Counted from the first letter of the stretch, positions 1 to 8,947 are shown. The stretch: DNA of 64,000 nt from Ilyomonas limi (GCF_005233845.1 NZ_SZQL01000005.1:240398-304397), one strand, 5' to 3'. Notes: generated by a model not told the origin, from the sequence alone. Numbers and translations: made by a program.

Positions 1-377
1 TTCGCCATCGCGCTATGCACGGTTTATACCGTTCTTTATTAGCTAATCTGGTAAAAGGCGTAACTGACGGCTACAAAAAAGATTTAGAATTAGTGGGTGT
101 AGGTTACAAAGCAGCAAATACCGGCAACTTGTTAGACCTTTCTTTAGGTTATTCGCACAATATTGTTTTTGAAATACCTAAAGAATTGAAAGTTTCAACA
201 GAAACTTTGAAAGGCCAGAATCCTAAAGTATTTCTGGAAGGAATAGACAAACAATTGTTAGGTCAGGTAGCTGCTAAATTAAGAAGTCTCCGTAAGCCAG
301 AGCCTTACAAAGGTAAAGGCGTTAAATACACAGACGAAGTGGTTCGCCGTAAAGCTGGTAAAGCTGCCGGTAAATAA
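1..377 (+). CDS. rplF: 50S ribosomal protein L6, 5' part outside window
   Basis: This is the C-terminal two thirds of ribosomal protein L6, a large-subunit protein near the factor-binding centre. The reading frame is open from base 3 (Arg-His-Arg-Ala before the first Met), so the ATG at 15 is internal and the true start lies upstream of the window. About 124 residues are visible of the usual 180. The typical HGLYRSLLANLVKGV segment and the GKGVKYTDEVVRRKAGK tail of the second L6 repeat are present. It is followed in the normal spc-operon order by rplR, rpsE, rpmD, rplO and secY. Confidence 0.97.
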   Translation, partial: RHRAMHGLYRSLLANLVKGVTDGYKKDLELVGVGYKAANTGNLLDLSLGYSHNIVFEIPKELKVSTETLKGQNPKVFLEGIDKQLLGQVAAKLRSLRKPEPYKGKGVKYTDEVVRRKAGKAAGK

Positions 378-476
378 GCTTAATTACACAATAATGAGGC
401 TTTCGGGCTTATTGTTTTATTTAAAAGATAATCGTTCACCTTTTCCTGGCAGTATCAGGAAAGCATACATACAATA

Positions 477-830
477 ATGAACACAAAAGGTATAAGAAGA
501 GAGAAAATACATTACCGCATTCGTAAAAAGATTAGTGGTACTGGTCAAAAGCCACGTCTTTCTGTATTTCGCAGCAACACGGCTGTTTACCTGCAATTGA
601 TTGATGACGAAAGTGGTAAAACAATTACAGCTGCCTCTACAAAAGATAAAGATGTTGCAGCACAGGCTGGTACAAAGTCGGAAAAAGCTAAGCAGGCTGG
701 TGCTGCTATTGCACGCAAAGCGGCAGAATTAGGTGTAACTGCAGCCGTGTTTGACAGAGGTGGATACTTGTATCATGGTCGCGTAAAAGCAGCCGCAGAA
801 GGTGCAAGAGAAGGCGGACTGCAGTTTTAA
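477..830 (+). CDS. rplR: 50S ribosomal protein L18
   Basis: L18 (117 residues, normal length) binds 5S rRNA in the central protuberance. The basic N-terminus, the RLSVFRSN motif and the FDRGGYLYHGRVKAAAEGAREGGL C-terminal signature (quoted in part: FDRGGYLYHGRVKA) identify it. It lies between rplF and rpsE as expected, but the gap to rplF is about 100 bp, longer than in compact spc operons. Confidence 0.97.
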   Translation: MNTKGIRREKIHYRIRKKISGTGQKPRLSVFRSNTAVYLQLIDDESGKTITAASTKDKDVAAQAGTKSEKAKQAGAAIARKAAELGVTAAVFDRGGYLYHGRVKAAAEGAREGGLQF

Positions 831-884
831 ACTGCTGACTTTTTCGGTATATACATTATAACTCATTTATTATAACTCGGTAAG

Positions 885-1406
885 ATGTCAAAAGTAATTT
901 CAAATAAAGTAAAAGCCGGCGGCGATGTAGAGCTGAAAGAAAAAGTAGTAGCCATAAACCGCGTGGTAAAAACCACAAAAGGTGGTCGTACTTTCTCTTT
1001 TTCTGCTCTTGTTGTTGTAGGCAACGAAAACGGCGTAGTTGGTCAGGGTTTGGGCAAAGCCAAAGAAGTACAGGAAGCTATTACCAAGGGTATTGAAGAT
1101 GCCAAAAAGAACCTGATAAAAGTGCCGATAATGCATGGCACCATTCCACACGACCAATTAGGCAAAGAAGGTGCTGCTAAAGTATTAATAAAACCAGCGG
1201 CTCATGGTACTGGTGTGATTGCCGGTGGTAGTATGCGTGCGGTACTGGAAAGTGCTGGTATCACAGACGTATTGGCAAAAAGCCTTGGTTCCGCCAATCC
1301 GCACAATGTGGTAAAGGCTACATTGAAAGCATTAACTATGTTGCGCGAACCAGTAGAAGTGGCTAAAAATCGCAACATCCAGTTGAAAAAAGTATTCAAC
1401 GGATAA
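885..1406 (+). CDS. rpsE: 30S ribosomal protein S5
   Basis: S5 (173 residues) is a small-subunit protein involved in decoding fidelity. The N-terminal double-stranded-RNA-binding-like domain contains [20 protein letters not shown], and the C-terminal domain contains [15 protein letters not shown], both family hallmarks. The frame is closed by TAA and the gene sits in the canonical position between L18 and L30. Confidence 0.97.
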   Translation: MSKVISNKVKAGGDVELKEKVVAINRVVKTTKGGRTFSFSALVVVGNENGVVGQGLGKAKEVQEAITKGIEDAKKNLIKVPIMHGTIPHDQLGKEGAAKVLIKPAAHGTGVIAGGSMRAVLESAGITDVLAKSLGSANPHNVVKATLKALTMLREPVEVAKNRNIQLKKVFNG

Positions 1407-1477
1407 ATAGTCCCCTTTAAGGGAGTGAAAACAAATCATTACATCATTTACAATATTCCTGTAAAGGATTTTAGGCT

Positions 1478-1660
1478 ATGACAAAAATTAAAATTACACA
1501 GGTAAAAAGCGGTATAGATAGGCCAGAGCGTCAAAAGAAAACGCTAAAGGCATTAGGTCTTACCAAATTGCATGCTACCAAAGAAGTAGAAGCTACACCG
1601 CAGGTACTTGGCATGGTGGGAAAAGTGAGCCACCTGATAAAAATTGAGGAAGTATTATAA
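1478..1660 (+). CDS. rpmD: 50S ribosomal protein L30
   Basis: A 60-residue L30, the standard length. The KITQVKSGIDRPERQKKTL start and the later LGLTKLH and MVGKVSHLIKIEE segments match the family. It is found between rpsE and rplO as in most bacterial spc operons. Confidence 0.95.
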   Translation: MTKIKITQVKSGIDRPERQKKTLKALGLTKLHATKEVEATPQVLGMVGKVSHLIKIEEVL

Positions 1661-1769
1661 GTTAATAAGATAGATTTGCAACCTGTTATAATAAAGCAAA
1701 TCATACATCGTAAATTGTACATAATATTGCGAGGGGCGATTCCCCGTTAAGTCAAAATCAAATTAAATA

Positions 1770-2219
1770 ATGAAACTGCACACATTAAAACCTGCAGAAG
1801 GTGCTACACACAAAGAAAAACGTTTAGGCCGCGGTGAAGCAAGTGGTAAAGGTGGTACTTCCACAAAAGGTAATAAAGGTGGACAAAGCCGTGCCGGTTA
1901 CCAGCGGAAAAATGCACACGAAGGCGGTCAGATGCCCATTCAACGCCGCTTGCCAAAACGTGGCTTTAAAAATAACAACCGTATAGAATATAAAGTATTC
2001 AACCTTGGTCAAATTGAAGCGTTGAATGAAAAATACGCCTTCAACGAGTTTAGTCTTGAAAACCTGTATGTCAACGGATTGATTGGTAAAACAGACAAGG
2101 TAAAAATATTGGGAGATGGAGAATTAAAAACCGGTCTTGCCTTTAAAGTAAATGCGGTAAGTGCTAAGGCAAAAGAAGCTATAGAAGCAGCCGGTGGAAG
2201 TGTTGAGATTTTAAAATAA
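1770..2219 (+). CDS. rplO: 50S ribosomal protein L15
   Basis: L15 (149 residues) is a late-assembling large-subunit protein. The Gly/Lys-rich N-terminal extension (GRGEASGKGGTSTKGNKGGQ) and the RRLPKRGFKN motif are diagnostic. It precedes secY by 99 bp; that gap contains two hairpins, one of which looks like a terminator or attenuator (see 2240-2286). Confidence 0.96.
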   Translation: MKLHTLKPAEGATHKEKRLGRGEASGKGGTSTKGNKGGQSRAGYQRKNAHEGGQMPIQRRLPKRGFKNNNRIEYKVFNLGQIEALNEKYAFNEFSLENLYVNGLIGKTDKVKILGDGELKTGLAFKVNAVSAKAKEAIEAAGGSVEILK

Positions 2220-2239
2220 TTTTTCCGATATTTGTGTAA

Positions 2240-2286
2240 CCTGCCTGCCGGCAGACAGGCGCATCCATTTTAGCGATGCGTTTTTG
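2240..2286 (+). terminator. Two hairpins, the second terminator-like, between rplO and secY
   Basis: Bases 2240-2259 form a nearly perfect palindrome (CCTGCCTGCCGGCAGACAGG). Immediately after it, CGCATC (2260-2265) pairs with GATGCG (2275-2280) and is followed by a TTTTTG run, the layout of an intrinsic terminator. As it lies inside an operon it may act as a partial terminator that lowers secY expression relative to the ribosomal proteins; this role is inferred. Confidence 0.55.
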
Positions 2287-2318
2287 CTTAAAGATATTCA
2301 CCTTACAATCCACGATTA

Positions 2319-3668
2319 GTGAAAAAGTTTGTACAGACATTAAAGAACATCTGGAGTATTGAGGAGTTACGTACAAAAATTATTGTAACACTTGCTTTAC
2401 TTTTTACCTACCGCTTAGGAAATGCTATTGTTCTTCCCGGCTTAGATCCCAACCGAATTCAGGAAGCGGCAAATAATGCGCAAGGCAATGGCTTATTAGG
2501 GCTGTTTGACTCTTTTGCAGGTGGTGGTTTTTCTCATGCTTCTATTTTAGCGTTAGGAGTAATGCCATATATTTCAGCTTCTATTTTTATGCAGTTGGCT
2601 ACTATATTGGTTCCGCAGTTGCAAAAAATTCAGAAAGAAGGTGAGAGCGGCAGAAAGAAAATTAACCAATGGACACGTTATCTTACTGTAATCGTTACCT
2701 TATTTCAGGCGGGTGCTTATGTACAGTATTTAAAAACACCGGGCTATGCCGAAGCGTTAATTCCGGCTTATGCACCTTTCTTTTTTGCTTCTACATTAAT
2801 AATACTTACAGCCGGTACTTTATTCGTGATGTGGCTTGGCGAAAAAATTCAGGATTCAGGATTAGGCAACGGTACTTCTATCATCATTATGATAGGTATA
2901 TTAGCACGTTTGCCACAATCGTTGGTGCAGGAGTTTGATGCACGTCAAAACAAAGGTGGTGGCGGCTTACTTATCTTTTTAATTGAAATAGGTATCCTGA
3001 TTGCTATTATTATGGGATTGATAGTGCTGGTACAAGGAGTAAGAAAAGTAACTGTTAACTATGCCAAACAAATTGTAGGCAACCGTCAGTACGGCGGCGC
3101 ACGTCAGTTTCTGCCGTTGAAGGTAAACAGTGCCGGTGTAATGCCTATCATCTTTGCGCAGGCAATTATGTTCCTGCCTACCCTGGTTTCTTTTACCAGC
3201 TTAACAGAAAGCGCCAAAGGCGGCATCATCAGCATATTCAGCAATCACAGTAACCCATGGTATATGCTTATCTATGGTGTAATGGTAATTGCATTTACTT
3301 TTTTATACACTGCATTAATCTTCAATCCAAAGCAAATGAGCGAAGATCTGAAGCGTAATAATGGCTTTATTCCGGGCGTAAAACCTGGTCAGCCAACAGC
3401 CGATTATATCGGCGCTATCATGGATAAGATTACCTTGCCAGGCGCCATCTTATTGGCTTTCGTGGGTATTTTCCCCGGTTTTGCAGAGTTATTAGGTGTA
3501 CAGGCAGAGTTCAGCACCTTCTTTGGTGGTACCTCACTGCTGATTATGGTAGGGGTAATACTTGATACTTTGCAACAGATAGAAACGCACCTGCTGATGC
3601 GCCAATACGATGGATTGATGAAAGGCGGACGCCTGCAGGGCAGGCAAACTGCGCCAATTTCTTACTAA
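2319..3668 (+). CDS. secY: Protein translocase subunit SecY
   Basis: SecY (449 residues) forms the protein-conducting channel of the Sec translocon in the inner membrane. It begins with a GTG codon. The sequence has about ten hydrophobic segments, starting with the TKIIVTLALLFTYRLGNAIVLPG-type first helix, the plug region with GVMPYISASIFMQL, and cytosolic loops with the NGTSIIIMIGI and VKPGQPTADYI motifs. It is the last gene of the spc operon here; a strong terminator follows at 3713-3747. Confidence 0.98.
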   Translation: MKKFVQTLKNIWSIEELRTKIIVTLALLFTYRLGNAIVLPGLDPNRIQEAANNAQGNGLLGLFDSFAGGGFSHASILALGVMPYISASIFMQLATILVPQLQKIQKEGESGRKKINQWTRYLTVIVTLFQAGAYVQYLKTPGYAEALIPAYAPFFFASTLIILTAGTLFVMWLGEKIQDSGLGNGTSIIIMIGILARLPQSLVQEFDARQNKGGGGLLIFLIEIGILIAIIMGLIVLVQGVRKVTVNYAKQIVGNRQYGGARQFLPLKVNSAGVMPIIFAQAIMFLPTLVSFTSLTESAKGGIISIFSNHSNPWYMLIYGVMVIAFTFLYTALIFNPKQMSEDLKRNNGFIPGVKPGQPTADYIGAIMDKITLPGAILLAFVGIFPGFAELLGVQAEFSTFFGGTSLLIMVGVILDTLQQIETHLLMRQYDGLMKGGRLQGRQTAPISY

Positions 3669-3712
3669 GAAGTTGCATCAGGAAGAGCGTTTAATTAAAC
3701 ACATTTTATACA

Positions 3713-3747
3713 AAACCTGTTAGAGAACTTCTGACAGGTTTTTTTAT
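3713..3747 (+). terminator. Intrinsic terminator after secY
   Basis: AACCTGT (from 3714) pairs with ACAGGTT (3734-3740), with an imperfect inner stem, and is followed by a run of seven T. It ends the spc transcript before map. Confidence 0.8.
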
Positions 3748-3777
3748 ATAAGAATAATAATGGGCAGACCAAAGAAT

Positions 3778-4584
3778 ATGATTATTTACAAAACAGATGC
3801 AGAAATAGGCTTAATGCAACAAAGCGCACAACTGGTAAGTAAAACCCTGACAGAAGTTGCAAAAGTGCTGAAGCCTGGCGTTACCACCATGGAGCTGGAT
3901 AAGCTTTGTGAGGAATTTGTGCGCGACCACAATGCCATTCCTTCTTTTAAGAACTACAAGGGCAGTTATCCTTACAGTATCTGCGCATCTATTAATGATG
4001 TGGTGGTGCATGGCTTTCCCAATAATGAGCCGCTGAAAGAAGGCGATATTGTTTCTATCGATCTGGGGGTAATACTAAACGGCTGGCATGGCGATCATGC
4101 CTATACATTTATTTTAGGTGATGTAAGCGAAGACGTGTTGAAACTTGTACGCATTACAAAGGAATCTTTATACAAAGGCATTGAAAAAGCAATAGCAGGC
4201 AATCGGCTTGGCGATATTTCGTATGCTATACAGGAGCATACCGAAAAGAAAAATGGCTATGGAGTGGTACGCGAACTGGTAGGGCATGGTTTGGGCAGAA
4301 GTCTGCACGAAGATCCACAAATGCCTAACTATGGTAAACGTGGCAATGGGCCGAAAATGCACGAAAATATGGTATTGGCAATAGAGCCGATGATTAACCT
4401 GGGTACACGCGAAGTATATACTGACAGAGATGGCTGGACCGTGCGCACAAGTGACGGTAAACCTTCTGTACACTTTGAACACGATGTATGTGTAAAGCGC
4501 AACAAAGCACTAATTTTATCGGATTATAGCATTATAGAAGCAGCAGAAAAAGCTAATTCCTACCTAAATACAAGTTATTACTAA
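3778..4584 (+). CDS. map: Type I methionine aminopeptidase
   Basis: Removes the initiator methionine from nascent proteins in the cytosol. The dinuclear-metal ligands are visible: the Asp in SIDLGV, the Asp in GDHAYTF, the His in GHGLGR, the Glu in AIEPMI and the Glu in FEHDVCV. I place the start at the ATG at 3778 (MIIYKTDAEIG), where the family normally begins; an in-frame ATG at 3760 would add six residues. In many related genomes map is followed by infA, rpmJ, rpsM, rpsK, rpsD, rpoA and rplQ; here a hairpin and a flavoprotein gene follow instead. Confidence 0.95.
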   Translation: MIIYKTDAEIGLMQQSAQLVSKTLTEVAKVLKPGVTTMELDKLCEEFVRDHNAIPSFKNYKGSYPYSICASINDVVVHGFPNNEPLKEGDIVSIDLGVILNGWHGDHAYTFILGDVSEDVLKLVRITKESLYKGIEKAIAGNRLGDISYAIQEHTEKKNGYGVVRELVGHGLGRSLHEDPQMPNYGKRGNGPKMHENMVLAIEPMINLGTREVYTDRDGWTVRTSDGKPSVHFEHDVCVKRNKALILSDYSIIEAAEKANSYLNTSYY

Positions 4585-4600
4585 GAAGCATCTCTTGTCA

Positions 4601-4648
4601 CGAAGGCTCAAAGACACATATTAAACAATATGTGTCTTTGAGCCTTCG
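4601..4648. repeat. Perfect 22-bp hairpin, member of the CACAAAG palindrome family
   Basis: The arms 4601-4622 and 4627-4648 are exact reverse complements around a 4-base AAAC loop. The right arm (GTGTCTTTGAGCCTTCG) closely resembles the right arm of the copy at 58707-58763. It lies 16 bp after the map stop codon and probably also works as a transcription terminator. Confidence 0.85.
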
Positions 4649-4663
4649 TAGCGATTTTATTAC

Positions 4664-5899
4664 ATGGAGAACAAAGGCAAAACATTAATTGTAATTGGTG
4701 GGGGAGCTGCAGGCTTTTTTTGTGCTGTAAATGCCGCTAAAAATAATCCTACGCTCAACGTAATTATTACAGAAAAAAGTAGCAAATTATTAAGCAAAGT
4801 AAAAGTGAGTGGTGGTGGCAGATGTAATGTAACCCATCACTGCTTTGGGATAGAGGAATTAATAAAAAAATATCCGCGTGGTCAGCATTTCCTTAAAAAG
4901 GCTTTCCATCATTTTAACACAGCACATACCATACAATGGTTTGAAGAACGCGGTATCACATTAAAAGCCGAGGCAGATGGGCGCATGTTTCCACAGAGCA
5001 ATACCTCGCAAACCATTATAGATTGTTTACTGAAAGAAGCAAACAAGTATAATGTGGAAATAATAATGAATGCTGATGTAAAACAAATAAGCAAAGTAAA
5101 CTTTGTTTTCCAATTACAGCTTGCAGGTGGCAGGCACTTACTGGCGGATTACGTTTGTGTTGCATGTGGTGGTTTTTCCAAACCGGAACATTTTCAATGG
5201 CTGCAACAATTAGGACATAGTTTTGAATCTGCGGTGCCTTCTCTTTTTACATTCAATATGCCAGGCAACAGTATTACGGCCCTTATGGGGGTGAGTGTAG
5301 AACAGGCAATTGTAAAAATTACCGGTACTAAATTGTTGCAGGAAGGGCCTGTTTTAATTACGCATTGGGGCTTAAGTGGACCTGCAGTACTCAAGTTATC
5401 GGCGTATGCTGCAAGAGAATTAGCACAGGAAGGATACAATTTTTCGATACTTATCAACTGGTTGCCGCAGTACAACGAGCAGACTTTAAAAACAAAATGG
5501 CAGTTATTACGCAATCAATTAGCAACGCAGGCAATAGGTAGTAAAAATCCTTTTCATTTGGCTGCCCGCTTATGGCAATATTTTTTGCAGCAGGCAGCTA
5601 TTCCTGTTGAAACGCGCTGGTCTGCCATAACTGCTAAGCAGCAAAACAAGCTCATTCAAACACTGGTTGCACAATCCTTTGAGGTAAAGGGTAAAACCAC
5701 TTTTAAAGAAGAATTTGTAACCTGTGGCGGTATTAAACTATCTGAGATAAATGCTTCTACGATGCAGAGCCGTATAGTATCCAATTTATTTTTTGCTGGT
5801 GAAATAATGGACGTAGATGGTATTACCGGAGGCTTCAATTTTCAACATGCCTGGACAAGCGGCTGGATTGCTGCAAAGGCAATTGCCGAAGTACTTTAA
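4664..5899 (+). CDS. HI0933-family FAD-dependent oxidoreductase (YhiN-like)
   Basis: A 411-residue flavoprotein of the HI0933/YhiN family. The N-terminal Rossmann motif VIGGGAAGFF binds the ADP part of FAD; the family hallmark SGGGRCNVTH follows near residue 50. The C-terminus has the second FAD-contacting stretch FFAGEIMDVDGITGGFNFQ and ends with the usual AWTSGWIAAKAI helix. The physiological substrate of this family is not established. The ATG at 4664 follows the 4601-4648 hairpin. Full length, no lesions seen. Confidence 0.9.
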   Translation: MENKGKTLIVIGGGAAGFFCAVNAAKNNPTLNVIITEKSSKLLSKVKVSGGGRCNVTHHCFGIEELIKKYPRGQHFLKKAFHHFNTAHTIQWFEERGITLKAEADGRMFPQSNTSQTIIDCLLKEANKYNVEIIMNADVKQISKVNFVFQLQLAGGRHLLADYVCVACGGFSKPEHFQWLQQLGHSFESAVPSLFTFNMPGNSITALMGVSVEQAIVKITGTKLLQEGPVLITHWGLSGPAVLKLSAYAARELAQEGYNFSILINWLPQYNEQTLKTKWQLLRNQLATQAIGSKNPFHLAARLWQYFLQQAAIPVETRWSAITAKQQNKLIQTLVAQSFEVKGKTTFKEEFVTCGGIKLSEINASTMQSRIVSNLFFAGEIMDVDGITGGFNFQHAWTSGWIAAKAIAEVL

Positions 5900-5903
5900 C
5901 TAT

Positions 5904-5993
5904 AAAGACGCTAAGACGAAGGAGTACAAAGAACAAAAGCATTTGCTTCGTGAAACTTCACGTCTTAGCCGTTACGCTTGCCTTCGCAAAAAT
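5904..5993. repeat. Degenerate palindrome after the flavoprotein gene
   Basis: GCTAAGACG (5910-5918) is exactly inverted as CGTCTTAGC (5961-5969), with further partial pairing outside and inside. Its words (AAAGACGCTAAGACGAAGG) resemble a worn copy of the CACAAAG palindromes found at 47.5-61.5 kb. It starts a few bases after the stop codon at 5899. Confidence 0.5.
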
Positions 5994-6047
5994 AAAATTC
6001 TAACTATCTTCCCTTCAACCTGAATACATTTGTATTAAACAGAGTTT

Positions 6048-6779
6048 ATGCTTGAGCCCTGGCGCACCGGTAAAGTAATTAAGATAGAAAATGCTACGTT
6101 TAATACGCGTCGCTTCTGGATAGAGATCCAGGGCGTGGAAGTATTTCATTTTAAACCCGGACAATTTGTAACGCTTGATTTACCTATTTCCGAAAAGCGC
6201 AACAAACGCTGGCGCAGCTATTCTATTGCTTCGTACCCTGATGGCAGCAATGTAATTGAACTCGTAATTGTACTGCTGGAAGGCGGGCTGGGAAGCAATT
6301 ATTTATTCAATCAAATAATTGTAGGCAGTGAACTGACGTTGCGTGGTCCGCAAGGGGTATTCGTATTGCCGGAAGTGTTGGATAAAGATTTATTTTTAAT
6401 ATGTACCGGCACGGGCATAGCACCATTTCGCTCGATGGTGCATTATATTCATCTACATAATATCCCATACCGGAACATCTATCTTATTTTTGGTACCCGC
6501 TATTTAAGTGATTGCTTATACAAAGAAGAATTGGAACAGTTAGCAACGCAGATGAAAGGCTTCTATTATTTGCCTACTTTCTCCCGCGAAGACAATACCT
6601 TACAAGATATTCATCACGGCTATGTGCATCATTTATACGAAGAAATAGTAGTAAAAGAGAAGAAACCAGCCGCTAAGTTTTACTTATGTGGCTGGAAGAA
6701 TATGATTGATGAGGCAAAGGAAAAGATTGTAGCCTTAGGCTACGATAAACACGATATACATTTGGAATTGTATGGGTAG
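6048..6779 (+). CDS. Ferredoxin-NADP reductase-like FAD/NAD(P)-binding oxidoreductase
   Basis: A 243-residue flavin reductase of the ferredoxin-NADP+ reductase superfamily. The FAD-binding barrel contains RSYSIAS (the RxYS motif), and the NAD(P)-binding domain contains CTGTGIAPFRSM and the YLCGWKNMIDEAK C-terminal element. No ferredoxin domain is fused. It likely shuttles electrons between NAD(P)H and a ferredoxin or flavodoxin; the partner cannot be told from context. Confidence 0.85.
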   Translation: MLEPWRTGKVIKIENATFNTRRFWIEIQGVEVFHFKPGQFVTLDLPISEKRNKRWRSYSIASYPDGSNVIELVIVLLEGGLGSNYLFNQIIVGSELTLRGPQGVFVLPEVLDKDLFLICTGTGIAPFRSMVHYIHLHNIPYRNIYLIFGTRYLSDCLYKEELEQLATQMKGFYYLPTFSREDNTLQDIHHGYVHHLYEEIVVKEKKPAAKFYLCGWKNMIDEAKEKIVALGYDKHDIHLELYG

Positions 6780-6976
6780 AATCCTTCGCTACAGACAAGA
6801 GAAAAAATAGAGGCTTCGCAGAGATAAGAGATAACTTGAAAACAAACCGCCATCAAGATGAGATATTCAATAAAACCTTTCAGGTTTATGTACCAAAAAC
6901 AGAATAGTTAACCGAGCAACATCTTACAGGTATATAAAATCAGTTTGCCATCTCAATAGCGATTTGGCATGAAAAC

Positions 6977-7011
6977 AAAATGGTTACGGATTAGTAGTCC
7001 GGAACCATTTT
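6977..7011 (-). terminator. Intrinsic terminator, probably for glyS
   Basis: AAAATGGTTACGG (6977-6989) pairs with CCGGAACCATTTT (6999-7011) with one mismatch. Read on the minus strand it is followed by TTTTGTTTTC and lies 70 bp after the glyS stop. It could also stop the plus-strand oxidoreductase transcript. Confidence 0.65.
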
Positions 7012-7015
7012 CATT

Positions 7016-7041
7016 ATAATAATACTCCATAATAATACTCC
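7016..7041. repeat. Two tandem copies of a 13-bp unit
   Basis: ATAATAATACTCC occurs twice directly in tandem at 7016-7028 and 7029-7041, between the terminator and the glyS stop. No function apparent. Confidence 0.8.
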
Positions 7042-7080
7042 GCATAGACTCTTTAAGCTCCTGTTCTTTGCAGTGAAAAA

Positions 7081-8529
7081 TCAAGCTCCAATCAACGCAA
7101 ACACCTTTGCCTTAATATCAGCAATATTAATTCTTTCCTGTTGCATTGTATCGCGATAACGGATGGTTACCGTATTATCTTCTTTGGTTTGATGATCTAT
7201 GGTAATGCAGAACGGTGTACCAATTGCATCCTGACGACGATAACGCTTGCCAATCGTATCCTTCTCCTCATAAAAACATCTGAAATGCGGCTTACACATA
7301 TTCATAATACTGCGGGCCACATCGGGTAAGCCATCCTTTTTAGTAAGTGGCAAAATAGCGAGTTTTATTGGCGCCAGTACCGGCGGTATGCGCATTACCA
7401 CGCGGCTGTCGTTGCTGCCATCATCTTTAATCAGTGTTTCTTCTTCGTAACTGTTGCTTAATATCAGTAAAAACATTCTATCCAAACCAATAGATGTTTC
7501 TATCACGTACGGCACATAATGCTGGTTCAACTCCGTATCAAAATACGTCATCTTTTTGCCGCTGTATTGCTGGTGCTGACTTAAGTCGAAATTACTGCGC
7601 GAATGAATACCTTCCACCTCCCTAAAACCCATCGGGAAATTGTATTCAATATCACAGGCTTCCTTGGCATAATGCGCCAGTTTGGTATGGTCGTGATAGC
7701 GGTACTCGCTGGCGGGAATGCCCAGGCTTAAATGCCATTGCAGGCGCGCCTCTTTCCAGTATTGATACCAATCGCCTTCAGAGCCGGGACGTACAAAATA
7801 TTGCATTTCCATTTGCTCAAACTCACGCATACGGAAGATAAACTGGCGCGCTACAATCTCGTTGCGAAAAGCCTTACCAATTTGTGCAATACCAAACGGA
7901 ATCTTCATGCGTGCCGACTTTTGCACGTTGAGGAAATTGACAAAAATACCTTGCGCCGTTTCGGGGCGCAGGTAAATGGTATCTGCCTCTTCCGTTACAG
8001 AACCCAACTGAGTAGAAAACATCAGGTTGAACTGGCGAATGTCTGTCCAGTTGCAAGTGCCACTAACCGGGTCAACAATGTTATTATCTTCAATCAATTG
8101 CTTCAAAGCAACATAATCGTCCTTTGCGAGCAACTGCTCCATATTTTTCAGTAAGGCATACTCTTCTTCTTTTTTGCCTTCCATCGCCAGCTTATCGGCA
8201 TGTGCCTCTATCAGGTGATCTACACGGTAGCGCTTTTTACTGTCTTTGTTATCAATCATCGGGTCGCTGAAGTTGTCCACGTGCCCGCTAGCTTTCCAGG
8301 TAGTAGGATGCATAAAAATAGCGGCATCAATGCCTACAATATTTTCGTGCAGTTGTGTCATGCTCTTCCACCAATAGTCCTTAATATTTTTCTTCAGCTC
8401 GCTGCCCCATGGACCATAATCGTACACGGCACTCAAGCCATCGTATATTTCGCTGCTGGGGAAAATAAAACCATATTCTTTAGCATGGGCAATAATTGCC
8501 TGCAGTTTGTTGTCTTGTTGTACGCTCAT
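7081..8529 (-). CDS. glyS: Glycine-tRNA ligase, dimeric class II type
   Basis: A 482-residue single-chain (alpha2-type) glycyl-tRNA synthetase that charges tRNA-Gly. N-terminal residues contain the EIYDGLSAVYDYGPWGSELKKN stretch typical of this type (quoted in part: YDYGPWGSELK). Motif 2 is in IGKAFRNEI and FRMREFEQMEMQYF, motif 3 is GLDRMFLLIL, and the C-terminal anticodon-binding domain contains RYRRQDAIGTPFCITID. It is not the alpha/beta heterotetramer type. Transcribed alone on the minus strand. Confidence 0.95.
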   Translation of the reverse strand: MSVQQDNKLQAIIAHAKEYGFIFPSSEIYDGLSAVYDYGPWGSELKKNIKDYWWKSMTQLHENIVGIDAAIFMHPTTWKASGHVDNFSDPMIDNKDSKKRYRVDHLIEAHADKLAMEGKKEEEYALLKNMEQLLAKDDYVALKQLIEDNNIVDPVSGTCNWTDIRQFNLMFSTQLGSVTEEADTIYLRPETAQGIFVNFLNVQKSARMKIPFGIAQIGKAFRNEIVARQFIFRMREFEQMEMQYFVRPGSEGDWYQYWKEARLQWHLSLGIPASEYRYHDHTKLAHYAKEACDIEYNFPMGFREVEGIHSRSNFDLSQHQQYSGKKMTYFDTELNQHYVPYVIETSIGLDRMFLLILSNSYEEETLIKDDGSNDSRVVMRIPPVLAPIKLAILPLTKKDGLPDVARSIMNMCKPHFRCFYEEKDTIGKRYRRQDAIGTPFCITIDHQTKEDNTVTIRYRDTMQQERINIADIKAKVFALIGA

Positions 8530-8789
8530 AGGGCGGCAAAAATAATGAGAAGATTGTTCTTTGCTGCAAATAAAACATGGATAGGGTAGAAGCTATTTAA
8601 TATATTGAATAAGGATTTGGGCTTGGAACATTCGGTTAAATGTTGAACTTTTATTAGCTCGCTCTTTAATTTATTTAGCTCTGGATCACCTGATTCATTT
8701 TTGAATTTTGGTAAATTCAAAATATATGTAACTGTTCTTGAGCTTTTAAACAATAATCCAATATTTTGTTGTTTTTTCATCGAGTGCAT
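8526..8789 (-). CDS. Doubtful small ORF upstream of glyS
   Basis: An 87-codon frame whose TGA overlaps the glyS ATG (ATGA). The middle is hydrophilic and protein-like, but there is no recognisable domain and the C-terminus is low in information. The overlap could be coincidence. The stretch 8530-8947 otherwise contains only the 8894-8925 palindrome. Confidence 0.2.
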   Translation of the reverse strand: MHSMKKQQNIGLLFKSSRTVTYILNLPKFKNESGDPELNKLKSELIKVQHLTECSKPKSLFNILNSFYPIHVLFAAKNNLLIIFAAL

Positions 8790-8893
8790 GAGGGCTTCTT
8801 ACCTATCAAGCTATAGATGTCGAGTTCACCAAACCTGGACGATATTTTCACTGCTTGAGGAAAGGTTTAATTTATTAAACCCTCCTCAATAAA

Positions 8894-8925
8894 AACGCCG
8901 ACGAGGTTTAAACCTCGTCGGCGTT
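8894..8925. repeat. Perfect 32-bp palindrome at the 3' end of the SRPBCC gene
   Basis: AACGCCGACGAGGTTT is followed directly by its exact reverse complement, without a loop. On the minus strand it lies 23 bp after the SRPBCC stop codon and is flanked by A/T runs, so it can serve as a terminator. The outer word is similar to the palindrome at 10051-10083. Confidence 0.85.
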
Positions 8926-8947
8926 AAATATAATTATTGCAAACTTT

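Noticed and set aside
900..1399. Minus-strand open frames within rpsE
   Set aside because: They are antisense shadows of a highly conserved ribosomal protein gene and show no family features.
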